DNA from: Bacteroidota bacterium
Lineage (GTDB): Bacteria; Bacteroidota; Bacteroidia; Bacteroidales; GCA-2748055
Reading direction: 5' to 3'
Assembly (NCBI GenBank): GCA_024244665.1
Contig: JAAEOI010000326.1
Span: 1 to 12,685 of the forward strand
Length of the DNA stretch: 12,685 bases
Shown here: in pieces, positions 6,435 to 12,685 of the stretch
Numbering within the stretch: the first letter of the stretch is position 1
Layout: every line of letters starts with the position of its first letter
The notes under the pieces: generated by a model
Database searches by the model: none
Told to the model about the DNA's origin: nothing
The model's input: the letters and a program-made list of their open reading frames with translations, nothing else
Translations under genes and position numbers: made by a program

Positions 6435-7316
6435 ATGTACCTTGCGTTCATGCACGCCCTTTTTTCAGACATTTTCCTCCCTGTCACCCTCGGGATAATC
6501 ACCCTCGGTATGGGACTCTCCTTAACAGACAAAGACTTCAGGAATATTTTCATGCAACCCAGGGCGGTCACAACGGGGCTCATCTGCCAGATGCTGCTGC
6601 TGCCCCTGATTGCTTTTTTCATAGCCCGGATCAGCAACATCGAACCAGTTTATAAAGTCGGGCTGATGATCATTGCAGCATGTCCGGGAGGGGCTACCTC
6701 AAACCTGGTCACCTATATGCTCAGGGGAAATGTGGCACTTTCCATCTCCATGACCGCCATTAATAGCCTGATCACCCTGATCACTATCCCCCTGGTGGTG
6801 ACCCTTTCGCTGGAATTTTTCATTCACCAGGATGCCGACATCAGGCTTAATGTGGGTGAGACCATGCTTAATGTATTCCTGATCACCCTTCTGCCTGCAT
6901 ATGTTGGAACACGGATCCGGAAATGGAAACCAGAAATGGCCGACGGGCTGGAGAAACCTCTTAAAATTGCCCTGCCTCTCCTCCTGGCCCTGATCTATAC
7001 CGGGGTAGTCTTCATCGACCGGGAAGGTGAATCCACTACTTTCAGGGACTTTATCACCATTTTCCCATATGCCCTGGCACTTCACTTTCTGGCCATGGGC
7101 GCCGGACTACTGGTGGCATGGCTGACCAGACTGAATGTCAGCGACCGCATGACAATTTCAATTGAAGTGGGATTGCAGAATTCGGCACTGGCCATTTTTG
7201 TGGCAGCCAGCCTGCTGAAGAACCACTCCATGGCACTGGTCCCGGTAGTATACGGGGGCTTCACCTTCTTAACCACCCTGCTGTTCGGATGGATCGTTAA
7301 AAAATTATCCAGGTAG
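6435..7316 (+). CDS. Bile acid:sodium symporter (BASS/SBF) family transporter
   Basis: A 293-residue inner-membrane transporter with about nine or ten hydrophobic helices. Family landmarks include 'GMGLSL' near residue 26, the unwound-helix segment 'ACPGGATSNLVTYMLRGN' (about 81-98), and 'EVGLQNSALAIF' in the second half, which corresponds to the conserved E-x-G-x-Q-N sodium/substrate site. It likely couples sodium entry to uptake of an organic anion; pantoate, pyruvate and bile acids are among substrates reported for the family, and the substrate here is unknown. An alternative start is the ATG at 6450 (MHALFSDIFLP), closer to the usual N-terminus. It is a lone plus-strand gene next to the broken actF, converging with the sorting-domain gene 39 nt downstream. 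Confidence 0.88.
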   Translation: MYLAFMHALFSDIFLPVTLGIITLGMGLSLTDKDFRNIFMQPRAVTTGLICQMLLLPLIAFFIARISNIEPVYKVGLMIIAACPGGATSNLVTYMLRGNVALSISMTAINSLITLITIPLVVTLSLEFFIHQDADIRLNVGETMLNVFLITLLPAYVGTRIRKWKPEMADGLEKPLKIALPLLLALIYTGVVFIDREGESTTFRDFITIFPYALALHFLAMGAGLLVAWLTRLNVSDRMTISIEVGLQNSALAIFVAASLLKNHSMALVPVVYGGFTFLTTLLFGWIVKKLSR

Positions 7317-7325
7317 TTGATAAAA

Positions 7326-7361
7326 AATGGGAAACGCGGTAGTGAGAATGGACGCCTACCG
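7326..7361 (-). terminator. Weak terminator candidate after the T9SS-domain gene
   Basis: On the minus strand CGGTAG and CTACCG (7337-7342 and 7356-7361) form a 6-bp stem with a 13-nt loop that includes the stop codon. A T-run (complement of 7322-7327) follows about 10 nt later. The large loop makes it weak. Confidence 0.25.
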
Positions 7362-7781
7362 GAAGAGATAGATGAATCCTGTACTGGAATAGGGAGCCGA
7401 ATCCCCCTCCTCCTCAAGCACATAGTAGTAAACCCCCTCTTCCAGATCATTTCCCGCGCTGTTTGTCCCATCCCAGAAGATCCTTGGGGAAAGAGAGTGA
7501 AAAACACGGGTGCCGGTCCGGGTAAAAACACTGAATTCATAAACTGTAATGCCATCGGTCAATACTTCAATCTGGTCGTAAATACCGTCACCATTGGGAG
7601 TAAACACACTAGGGACCACCAGCTCTGTGCCGGTGGAATCGGCGCTTGCCGAATCTTCCGCAAACGCTTGCTGATCAGCAAACTGAGATGCATCTGGCCA
7701 TGTTTCAGCAGGCTGCGCAGATGCTACACTGAACTGCAAAAAAAAGCAGCATGCTATGGCTAAGTATCTGGCTATGATCAT
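7356..7781 (-). CDS. Small secreted protein consisting mainly of a T9SS type B sorting domain (CHU_C / gliding motility-associated C-terminal)
   Basis: A 141-residue protein with an N-terminal signal peptide (about 1-22, ending VASA) and a short acidic Ala/Ser/Asp linker. One domain follows, from about residue 56 to the end. 'VPSVFTPNGDGIYDQIEV' is the defining start of the gliding motility-associated C-terminal domain. It continues with 'VYEFSVFTRTGTRVF', 'FWDGTNSAGNDLEEGVYYYV' and 'TGFIYLFR', so the whole type B signal is intact. Normally this domain is the C-terminal tag of a large adhesin or enzyme; here there is no cargo, only about 30 linker residues. Expected location is outside the cell or on the surface via the type IX system. 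Its ATG overlaps the stop of the AI-2E permease gene by 4 nt, implying co-translation. Confidence 0.85.
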   Translation of the reverse strand: MIIARYLAIACCFFLQFSVASAQPAETWPDASQFADQQAFAEDSASADSTGTELVVPSVFTPNGDGIYDQIEVLTDGITVYEFSVFTRTGTRVFHSLSPRIFWDGTNSAGNDLEEGVYYYVLEEEGDSAPYSSTGFIYLFR

Positions 7782-8887
7782 ATCTTCTCGGTCAGTTTCC
7801 GGACCACCCTAAAGTTATTAAAAAATTCTTTGGCGAAAACCCTGAGTACTGTATATGTGGGAATGGCCAGTATCATACCAACGATCCCCGCCAGGCTTCC
7901 TGCCATCATAATCACAATGAAGATCTCAATGGGATGGGCATAAACACTGTTTCCGAAGATGAAGGGCTGGAACACCACATTATCTGTGATCTGGGTGATG
8001 ATAAATACCAGCATCATATATCCGATAAGGGGTACCAGCTGGGTGGTAAATTCCATATCCAGGTGGGTGGCAACCCCCAGGATAATCCCCAGTGCCGCCC
8101 CTATCCATGGCCCCAGATAGGGAATGATATTCAACACCGCGGCAACCAATCCGATCACCAGTCCATGCCTGAAACCCACCCCAATGAGGGTCATCCCCAG
8201 TGTCACCATGGTAAGTATCCCGGTCATCTGCAGCAGGATCCCTGCAAAATACCTGCGGAGGAGATGTTTGATCGAATCAAGGGCGTGGGTAAATGCATTC
8301 TCCTTATCCTCCGGGAACAGGGTTATGATATACCCGGATATCAGTTTCTCCTCCCTTAAAAGGAAAAAGGTGATAAAAGAGATGGCAAAGATGGCCCATG
8401 CCACGTTACCCAGGATAGAGGCAACACCTGCAAGGAAATCGGTAATCATCTCAATGCTCATAATGGAAGTCAGTCGTTGCTGGATCTCCTCCTTCATGGT
8501 AAATTCGTCGTTGTCAACCAGGCTCAGTTTCCCGATCCATTGTTCAAGTCGCTGGATAGGTTCATCAAACTCCCTGACAATTAATTCCGTATCAATACCC
8601 GAAAGCTCATTTGCTTCAATGGCAACCAGGGGGATAAACAGCCTGAAAAAACCAAAAAAGATAACCCAGATGGACACCAGGGTGAGCAGGGCACGAATGG
8701 AGACCGGGATCTGCCATTTTCCGATCCGTATCTTCCCAAGCATCCGGACCAAAGGCCTTGCGATGAGTGCAAGGACAGAGGCCACAAGAATATAGGCCAC
8801 AATGCTGGAGAATCGCCATACCAGCAGGGCCAGTAAGACCACTCCGGCTGTCACAAGCAGGGTGCGTGGTGTAAACCAGTTTTTCAT
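7778..8887 (-). CDS. AI-2E family transporter (PF01594-type permease)
   Basis: A 369-residue membrane protein with about seven or eight helices in the arrangement of the AI-2E family: two or three N-terminal helices, a central soluble stretch (about 95-165), then the remaining helices. Family signatures are 'NIIPYLGPWIG' (near 252-262) and 'DNVVFQPFIFGNSVYAHPIEIF' (near 304-325). Family members include TqsA (linked to autoinducer-2 export) and putative Na+/H+ antiporters, so the substrate cannot be inferred. It is divergently transcribed from thyA across 77 bp. Downstream the ATGA overlap ties it to the sorting-domain mini-protein, an unusual partner. Confidence 0.88.
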   Translation of the reverse strand: MKNWFTPRTLLVTAGVVLLALLVWRFSSIVAYILVASVLALIARPLVRMLGKIRIGKWQIPVSIRALLTLVSIWVIFFGFFRLFIPLVAIEANELSGIDTELIVREFDEPIQRLEQWIGKLSLVDNDEFTMKEEIQQRLTSIMSIEMITDFLAGVASILGNVAWAIFAISFITFFLLREEKLISGYIITLFPEDKENAFTHALDSIKHLLRRYFAGILLQMTGILTMVTLGMTLIGVGFRHGLVIGLVAAVLNIIPYLGPWIGAALGIILGVATHLDMEFTTQLVPLIGYMMLVFIITQITDNVVFQPFIFGNSVYAHPIEIFIVIMMAGSLAGIVGMILAIPTYTVLRVFAKEFFNNFRVVRKLTEKI

Positions 8888-8964
8888 AGACAGTCAGCTG
8901 TAAATATAGTGATTTACTGTATATATTTTTTGGCTACTTTTACTCCCTCAGAGGAGGCAAAAAC
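8888..8964. promoter_or_regulatory. Divergent intergenic region between AI-2E permease and thyA
   Basis: These 77 bp must hold the start signals of both divergent units. The thyA side has AGAGGAGGC at about 8950-8958, a good Shine-Dalgarno spaced 6 nt from the ATG, which is notable in a genome where most starts lack one. AT-rich stretches (TATATATTTTTT near 8920-8931) are present, but I cannot assign -7/-33 elements confidently. Confidence 0.4.
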
Positions 8965-9759
8965 ATGAAACAATATCTCGATCTATTATCCCACGTATCA
9001 AAAAACGGAACCAGGAAGGAGGACCGCACCGGCACAGGAACGGTCAGCACCTTCGGATACCAGATGAGATTCGACCTGTCAGAGGGTTTTCCGATGATGA
9101 CCACCAAAAAATTGCACCTCAAATCGATCATTCACGAACTACTCTGGTTTCTCCGGGGAGATACCAATACAAAATACTTGAACGACAACGGAGTGAAAAT
9201 CTGGAACGAGTGGGCCGACAAGGATGGCAACCTGGGCCATATCTATGGCTACCAGTGGAGAAGCTGGCCCACCCCCGGAGGGGAGCATGTTGACCAGATC
9301 TCATCAGTGGTTAATTCCATAAAAAACAATCCCGACTCGCGCAGGCATGTTGTGAGTGCGTGGAACGTTGGTGAACTGGAACGGATGGCCCTGCCTCCCT
9401 GTCACATTCTTTTCCAGTTTTACGTTGCCGATGGTAAACTCTCATGCCAGTTGTACCAGCGCAGTGCAGATATTTTCCTTGGCGTTCCCTTTAATATCGC
9501 CTCCTACTCTTTTCTCCTGATGATGATGGCCCAGGTATGCGGACTTCAGCCGGGCGAATTCATCCACACCCTGGGCGATGCCCACATCTACCTGAACCAC
9601 ATGGAGCAGGTTAACATGCAGCTCAGCAGGGAGCCTAAAAAACTTCCCTCGGTAAAACTTAACCTGGAGATTAAAGACATCTTCAGTTTCAGGTTTGAGG
9701 ATTTCAACCTTGCAAATTACGATCCACACCCACATATCAAAGGAGCAATCTCGGTCTGA
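8965..9759 (+). CDS. thyA: Thymidylate synthase
   Basis: Converts dUMP and 5,10-methylene-tetrahydrofolate to dTMP and dihydrofolate. The 264-residue length equals that of the E. coli enzyme. The nucleophilic cysteine is C146 in '[12 protein letters not shown]'. Phosphate-binding arginines are seen at R21 ('KEDRTGTGT') and R126/R127 ('[10 protein letters not shown]'). '[20 protein letters not shown]' (162-181) carries the dUMP-binding Arg, Ser, Asp and Asn. The start is fixed by a strong GGAGG 6-10 nt upstream. folA begins 1 nt after the stop, so the enzyme that regenerates tetrahydrofolate from the dihydrofolate made here is co-transcribed. Confidence 0.97.
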   Translation: MKQYLDLLSHVSKNGTRKEDRTGTGTVSTFGYQMRFDLSEGFPMMTTKKLHLKSIIHELLWFLRGDTNTKYLNDNGVKIWNEWADKDGNLGHIYGYQWRSWPTPGGEHVDQISSVVNSIKNNPDSRRHVVSAWNVGELERMALPPCHILFQFYVADGKLSCQLYQRSADIFLGVPFNIASYSFLLMMMAQVCGLQPGEFIHTLGDAHIYLNHMEQVNMQLSREPKKLPSVKLNLEIKDIFSFRFEDFNLANYDPHPHIKGAISV

Positions 9760-9760
9760 C

Positions 9761-10267
9761 ATGGAAAAGCTTATCCTTCATAACATATCCATTATCGTGG
9801 CCATTGCGGAGAACCGGGCCATTGGGAAAGACAATAAACTTTTGTGGCACATCTCGGAGGACCTGAAGAGGTTTAAGAAATTGACCACGGGCCACACACT
9901 GATCATGGGCCGGAACACCTTCCTGTCACTACCCAACGGGGCCCTCCCCAACCGGAGGCACATTGTAATCTCGGATATTGCGGATGAAAATTTTGACAGC
10001 TGTGAAATGGCCCGGTCCATCGACGATGCCGTGGCCATGGCCGGGGAGTCGGATGAATGCTTCGTAATCGGGGGCGGGATGGTATACGCCCAATTCCTCC
10101 CAATGGCCAGCAAACTGTACCTCACACAGGTGCACCACTCCTTCGATGCGGACACCTTTTTCCCGGAAATCGACTTCTCTCTGTGGGAAGCTCTTTCATC
10201 GGAATCTGTGGAGGCCGGGGAGAGGAACCAGTACACCCACACCTATACCGAATTCAAAAGAATATAA
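9761..10267 (+). CDS. folA: Dihydrofolate reductase
   Basis: A 168-residue cytoplasmic enzyme reducing dihydrofolate to tetrahydrofolate with NADPH. 'IVAIAENRAIGKDNKLLWHI' (12-31) is the N-terminal folate-binding segment. The conserved W29 is followed five residues later by the catalytic acid D34. 'IMGRNTFLSLP' (48-58) and 'VIGGGMVY' (102-109) are the NADPH-binding motifs, and 'ADTFFPEID' (130-138) is the typical late motif. I choose the ATG at 9761 over the in-frame ATG at 9695, because the latter would overlap thyA by 65 nt and add out-of-frame thyA sequence. AGGAG at 9741-9745 lies inside the thyA end. The leucine pair before W29 replaces the usual LP, a mild variant. Confidence 0.95.
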   Translation: MEKLILHNISIIVAIAENRAIGKDNKLLWHISEDLKRFKKLTTGHTLIMGRNTFLSLPNGALPNRRHIVISDIADENFDSCEMARSIDDAVAMAGESDECFVIGGGMVYAQFLPMASKLYLTQVHHSFDADTFFPEIDFSLWEALSSESVEAGERNQYTHTYTEFKRI

Positions 10268-10327
10268 AGCTCCGAATTGTAGTTCACATCTGAATTGACT
10301 ATTTTTCCCATGAAACAAAACCTCACC

Positions 10328-10774
10328 ATGATGAAAAAACTTCTTTTTACAACCATTGCAATTCTTTTCGTTCCTCTTTTCCTTTACTCCCAGGCCAACA
10401 AGATTGAAGGCACCTGGTACAACGATGAAAAGACATCCTCCATTGAGATCACAAAAGGAAGTGATGGCAAATACAGCGGAAAGATTACCTGGCTGGAGAA
10501 TCCCAATGAAAATGGCAAACCAAAGGTTGATGATGATAATCCCGATCCAAAACTGGCCACCCGCCCGATTATGGGTCTGACCATCGTCAAAAACTTCAAG
10601 TATAACTCCGACAAAAAACAGTGGATTGACGGAAGGATCTACGATCCTAAGAACGGGAAAACCTACGACTGCTACGCATGGTTTGAGGACGGAAATTTCA
10701 ACAAGCTATACCTCAAAGGATACGTTGCAGGCATCCGGGCACTGGGACGCAAGACTAACTGGATAAGGAAATAA
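10328..10774 (+). CDS. Exported DUF2147 family protein
   Basis: A protein of about 148 residues with a signal peptide (MMKKLLFTTIAILFVPLFLY then a 'SQA' cleavage region) and one DUF2147 domain filling the rest. Recognisable family segments are 'EGTWYNDEKTSSIEI' at the start, 'GKYSGKITWLENP', the 'DPKLATRPIMGL' stretch, 'WIDGRIYDPKNGKTYDC' and the ending 'LGRKTNWIRK'. The fold is probably a small periplasmic beta-barrel-like protein; its function is not known. In-frame ATGs at 10295 and 10310 could add 6-11 residues; I prefer the MM pair directly before the KK n-region. It lies 60 nt after folA on the same strand and may have its own promoter. Confidence 0.85.
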   Translation: MMKKLLFTTIAILFVPLFLYSQANKIEGTWYNDEKTSSIEITKGSDGKYSGKITWLENPNENGKPKVDDDNPDPKLATRPIMGLTIVKNFKYNSDKKQWIDGRIYDPKNGKTYDCYAWFEDGNFNKLYLKGYVAGIRALGRKTNWIRK

Positions 10775-10775
10775 T

Positions 10776-10818
10776 ACAGTACTCAGTACTCAGTGGACAG
10801 TACTCAGTACTCAGTACA
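10776..10818 (+). repeat. Heptamer (CAGTACT) tandem array with 19-nt direct repeat
   Basis: An exact 19-mer (ACAGTACTCAGTACTCAGT) occurs at 10776-10794 and again at 10797-10815, separated by GG. Each copy holds two AGTACT palindromes, four in all, at 7-bp steps, followed by degenerate copies (AGTACAC, AGTGCTC). The array starts directly after the DUF2147 stop codon. Confidence 0.85.
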
Positions 10819-10827
10819 CAGTGCTCA

Positions 10828-10854
10828 GGGTGAGGGTGAGGGGTGAGGGGTGGG
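10828..10854 (+). repeat. G-rich tract with G-quadruplex-forming pattern
   Basis: Five G-runs of three to four bases are separated by TGA, TGA, TGA and T (GGG at 10828, 10834; GGGG at 10840, 10847; GGG at 10852). This fits the G3-N1-7 rule for a parallel G-quadruplex on the plus strand and transcript. It also contains the 13-mer found at the actF frameshift. Confidence 0.75.
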
Positions 10855-10961
10855 AAATTGTACGGATTCGTACACCCGGATACCACAACCGTTCACTTTT
10901 TCCATGATCGCGACTCCGTAATTATGCACTCATCACGTTTGTTATCAACTGTTTGTAGGTC
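10855..10961. other. Non-coding stretch without recognised content
   Basis: The gene-free region 10775-11133 begins with the two repeats above. In 10855-10961 I see no gene, hairpin or promoter that I can support. Plus-strand ORFs here have no signal, domain or start context. Confidence 0.5.
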
Positions 10962-10990
10962 TTGGCACACAATGTGTGTTTATAACATTG
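10962..10990 (+). promoter_or_regulatory. Candidate Bacteroidota-type promoter for a small RNA
   Basis: TTG at 10962-10964 and TAACATTG at 10983-10990 (one mismatch to TAnnTTTG) are separated by 18 nt. The spacer contains CACACAATGTGTG, a perfect short palindrome that could be a regulator site. No gene start follows on this strand within the window, only the terminator at 11070. Confidence 0.4.
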
Positions 10991-10996
10991 AAAACA

Positions 10997-11099
10997 AATC
11001 TTACGTCCTTTTACAAATCACTCGCGGGTGATAAAGTAAAAATTTCTTTTTAGGTTTAAGTGGTTAGATAAAAGGGGTCCTCACAGACCCCTTTTACCT
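10997..11099 (+). ncRNA. Candidate small RNA of about 100 nt
   Basis: This stretch lies between a candidate promoter and a strong intrinsic terminator and has no supportable ORF. It can fold a 5-bp hairpin ATCAC/GTGAT (11017-11032, loop TCGCGG), has a U-rich single-stranded middle (AATTTCTTTTTAGG, 11041-11054), and ends in the terminator stem. I recognise no known RNA family. The 5' end is estimated as about 7 nt after the -7 element. Confidence 0.4.
11070..11098. terminator. Strong bidirectional intrinsic terminator
   Basis: AAAAGGGGTC and GACCCCTTTT form a perfect 10-bp stem with a 6-nt loop, with T-runs at the 3' end on both strands. On the minus strand it lies 38 nt after the stop of the PadR-linked membrane protein. 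On the plus strand it would end any transcript from 10775-11069. Confidence 0.88.
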
Positions 11100-11133
11100 T
11101 TTTATATGCACTGGTATCCGGTGGCATCAGCAA

Positions 11134-12354
11134 TTATGGATGTAGCAGTCGGCTAATGGCCACATACTCGGCCAGGGCGATTCCCTTGGAAGCATCGGTG
11201 AGTTTATAATAGTTCTTCATGAAGGGATCGTCCATCACGTACTTCACACCGTTCTCATGGGGCCATACCTCCCCGGTGCACTCAAGATGATCGGTAATCT
11301 GCGCAAGCGCAACGGGATCGTCGATCACCTCTTCGAGCATGACCCGGTAGGCCAGAGCTGCCTGAGCAAATTCATGCCCCCGGCCAGAATCAACAATGGC
11401 CTCCTTTCCTGCAATTTTGTTGCCCTTGTCCTCGACCTCAGTGACCCGTGCTCCCGGTTGCTTTAGAAAAGTGATCATTCCCTCTTGCAGGGAGGAGATC
11501 ATCACCTGGAGATTCCTGGCATCATCATGAATCTTTCTTATGGTCAGCAGACAGTCACTGTCACAACTGTCCTTTGCCCACTCCAGCAGGCCGGCTGTTC
11601 CCTCTTCAGTCTGAACCACCCTCTCCTCGTTGGCAATAGCCTCATTCATATAGATATCGATAAGGTATTTCCCCATGTCCACTTTGGCATAGAGCATCAC
11701 AATGGAGATGCCCACAAGCAGCATCACAACATAGGGCATGGTGATCTTTTTGCTTCCGCTTTTCTGGAATATATTGACCACATATAGCGGAATAAATCCG
11801 ACAACCAGGAATCCGGTCCCCACCTTGAGCATTACCCCGGCCCCTGGCCAGTGCATGATTTTAAGGAGTGCCCCGGCAAGGAGCAATGCAATGGTGAAAT
11901 AACCTACAATGGCATAGACGGGATTTTTCTTCTCAACCTGCTCCTTATGGTTGGAGATGAAATAGAGGGGGAGGAATACCAGTACTACCAGTACAATACC
12001 CACGGTGATCAGGATGGAGGCACCTGGCCAGTGCATCGTCTTAAAAAAAGCCCCGATGATGGTCAGCAGGGCCGACGTAAGTCCGAATATATAAGTGAAG
12101 TTTTTCATGCGTTGGAATTTTTTGTCAAGGTTTAACATTGTCTGATGCTGGATCTCAGGCAGGCTTTTATCGCCAATGGTTTCAAGCACCTGGTTGTAGG
12201 AAGATTCAAAATCGCTCCCCGAATCCATATACTCCTCCACCATGCAGCATACATGGTCCAGCAGGTCATCAATCAACCGGTTGTAGGTCAGTCCGCGACT
12301 AACCAGATCGGCTTTGATGCGTTCATAATTATCGTCGATTGTTGGGTCAATCAT
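11134..12354 (-). CDS. PadR-associated membrane protein with two GldL-like hairpins and a GldM-like C-terminal domain
   Basis: A 406-residue protein whose ATG at 12354 overlaps the PadR stop by 8 nt. A further ORF extension to 12606 is only an out-of-frame read of padR. Residues 1-61 form a helical domain ('LIDDLLDHVCCMVEEYMDSG') like those following PadR regulators (HAAS-type). Four TM helices form two hairpins (about 86-134 and 146-194), each turning at a near-identical motif: 'FKTMHWPGASILITVG' and 'LKIMHWPGAGVMLKVG', 60 residues apart. The motif resembles the first hairpin of GldL, a T9SS motor subunit, including the K-x-x-H pair (K105/H108, K165/H168). A fifth TM (204-223) leads to a domain of about 180 residues whose pattern ('DARNLQVMISSLQEGM', 'VEDKGNKI', 'AQAALAYRVMLEEV') recalls the GldM N-terminal domain. 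That GldM parallel is the weaker claim. Function is unknown; a proton-driven or envelope-sensing role is speculation. Confidence 0.75.
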   Translation of the reverse strand: MIDPTIDDNYERIKADLVSRGLTYNRLIDDLLDHVCCMVEEYMDSGSDFESSYNQVLETIGDKSLPEIQHQTMLNLDKKFQRMKNFTYIFGLTSALLTIIGAFFKTMHWPGASILITVGIVLVVLVFLPLYFISNHKEQVEKKNPVYAIVGYFTIALLLAGALLKIMHWPGAGVMLKVGTGFLVVGFIPLYVVNIFQKSGSKKITMPYVVMLLVGISIVMLYAKVDMGKYLIDIYMNEAIANEERVVQTEEGTAGLLEWAKDSCDSDCLLTIRKIHDDARNLQVMISSLQEGMITFLKQPGARVTEVEDKGNKIAGKEAIVDSGRGHEFAQAALAYRVMLEEVIDDPVALAQITDHLECTGEVWPHENGVKYVMDDPFMKNYYKLTDASKGIALAEYVAISRLLHP

Positions 12355-12685
12355 TTCTGGCGGGTGTGGGCTTGAGCACGTGGGTGAGTGTATTGACAAA
12401 ATCAAAAAATTCATCCACCTTCTGCTCGGTCCATGACCTCCCTGTCTCGGTAAGAGAGTAGTACTTCCGGACACGTTTACCAATAAACTCCTGTTCAATG
12501 GCGATGTGTCCGTCAGCCTCCAGTTTATGCAAAACCGGGTAGAGGGCACCGAATGTAAGTTTGATCTTACCGGTGGTGAGCTCCTCCACCTTCTTGGTAA
12601 TCTCATACCCGTACATTCGTCCGTTGTCGGCCAACAACTTTAAAACAATTGTTTTCAGCGTACCTTTCAATAGATCGTTTGCTAT
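12347..12685 (-). CDS. PadR family transcriptional regulator (5' end outside window)
   Basis: At least 112 residues of a winged-helix regulator. 'KGTLKTIVLKLLADNGRMYGYEITKKV' is the PadR opening, with the family 'YGYEI' motif. 'LTFGALYPVLHKLEADGHI' is the recognition helix region, 'GKRVRKYYSLTETGR' the wing, and the C-terminal helix (EQKVDEFFDFVNTL) serves dimerisation. The frame stays open to the window edge (I-A-N-D-L-L before KGTL), which matches usual PadR N-termini. The true start therefore probably lies a few codons beyond 12685, rather than at the TTG at 12670. PadR proteins usually repress themselves and the gene after them, which here is the overlapping membrane protein. The ligand is unknown. 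Confidence 0.9.
   Translation of the reverse strand: MANDLLKGTLKTIVLKLLADNGRMYGYEITKKVEELTTGKIKLTFGALYPVLHKLEADGHIAIEQEFIGKRVRKYYSLTETGRSWTEQKVDEFFDFVNTLTHVLKPTPARND

Noticed and set aside
8124..8795. 223-residue plus-strand ORF opposite the AI-2E gene
   Set aside because: It is antisense to a clear membrane protein gene; its Ser/Arg/Ile-rich content is that of a complementary-strand shadow.
9695..9760. Earlier in-frame start for folA
   Set aside because: It lies inside thyA and adds a sequence not seen in dihydrofolate reductases; ATG at 9761 starts 1 nt after the thyA stop.
10776..10818. CRISPR-like repeat array
   Set aside because: Units are 7 bp and 19 bp with a 2-nt spacer; there are no spacers of normal length and no cas genes.
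10843..11031. 62-residue plus-strand ORF in the intergenic region
   Set aside because: It starts in the G-rich repeat, has no ribosome binding site, signal peptide or domain, and ends in the candidate sRNA.
10855..11099. 6S RNA or other named Bacteroidota RNA family
   Set aside because: I cannot see the long central bubble of 6S RNA or a consensus of any named family; kept only as an unnamed sRNA candidate.
12355..12606. 84-codon N-terminal extension of the PadR-linked membrane protein
   Set aside because: It is an alternative-frame read of padR, is rich in Arg/Pro/Ser, and has no family-like pattern; the ATG at 12354 gives a natural 8-nt overlap.

Overview
The window looks like chromosomal DNA of a member of the Bacteroidota (Bacteroidetes). 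The basis is family content: a C-terminal gliding/T9SS type B sorting domain, remnants of an alternative complex III subunit, a BT0820-type HAD protein, GldL-like 'KxMHWPGA' membrane hairpins, an N-terminal domain of the type that follows PadR regulators, and few Shine-Dalgarno sequences. A few candidate promoters resemble the Bacteroidota TTG / TAnnTTTG pattern. I see no rRNA, tRNA, CRISPR array, transposase or phage gene.

Layout. (1) 1-3543, minus strand: a 5'-truncated cydB end, an unannotated 43-codon single-TM ORF (possible small cytochrome bd subunit), then pssA, cysE, cysK and a small HAD-family protein. pssA and cysE overlap by 4 bp; both enzymes consume L-serine, and CysE feeds CysK, so this is a compact serine-to-phospholipid/cysteine cluster. 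(2) 3724-4050, plus strand: a lipoprotein with a heavy-metal-associated (GMTCxxC) domain. (3) 4068-6357, minus strand: a FkbM-type methyltransferase and a UbiA-like prenyltransferase, preceded by a frameshifted and 5'-truncated actF remnant of alternative complex III. (4) 6435-7316, plus strand: a bile acid:sodium symporter (BASS) family transporter. (5) 7356-8887, minus strand: a tiny secreted protein that is almost only a T9SS type B sorting domain, translationally coupled to an AI-2E family permease. (6) 8965-10774, plus strand: thyA and folA (dTMP synthesis and dihydrofolate recycling, 1-nt gap), then an exported DUF2147 protein. (7) 10775-11133, non-coding: a heptamer repeat, a G-quadruplex-like G-rich tract, a candidate promoter and a strong bidirectional terminator, together suggesting a small RNA of about 100 nt. 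(8) 11134-12685, minus strand: a PadR regulator running off the window edge, overlapping by 8 bp a five-TM protein with two GldL-like hairpins followed by a GldM-like single TM and periplasmic domain.

Most interesting points: the PadR-linked GldL-GldM-like fusion; the two decayed terminal-respiration genes (cydB', actF'), each retaining only its 3' end and each abutting a plus-strand gene; the hidden small ORF after cydB'; the stand-alone sorting-domain protein; and the repeat/G4/sRNA intergenic block, whose G-rich motif recurs at the actF frameshift. All homology statements are from reading motifs by eye; no database search was run.
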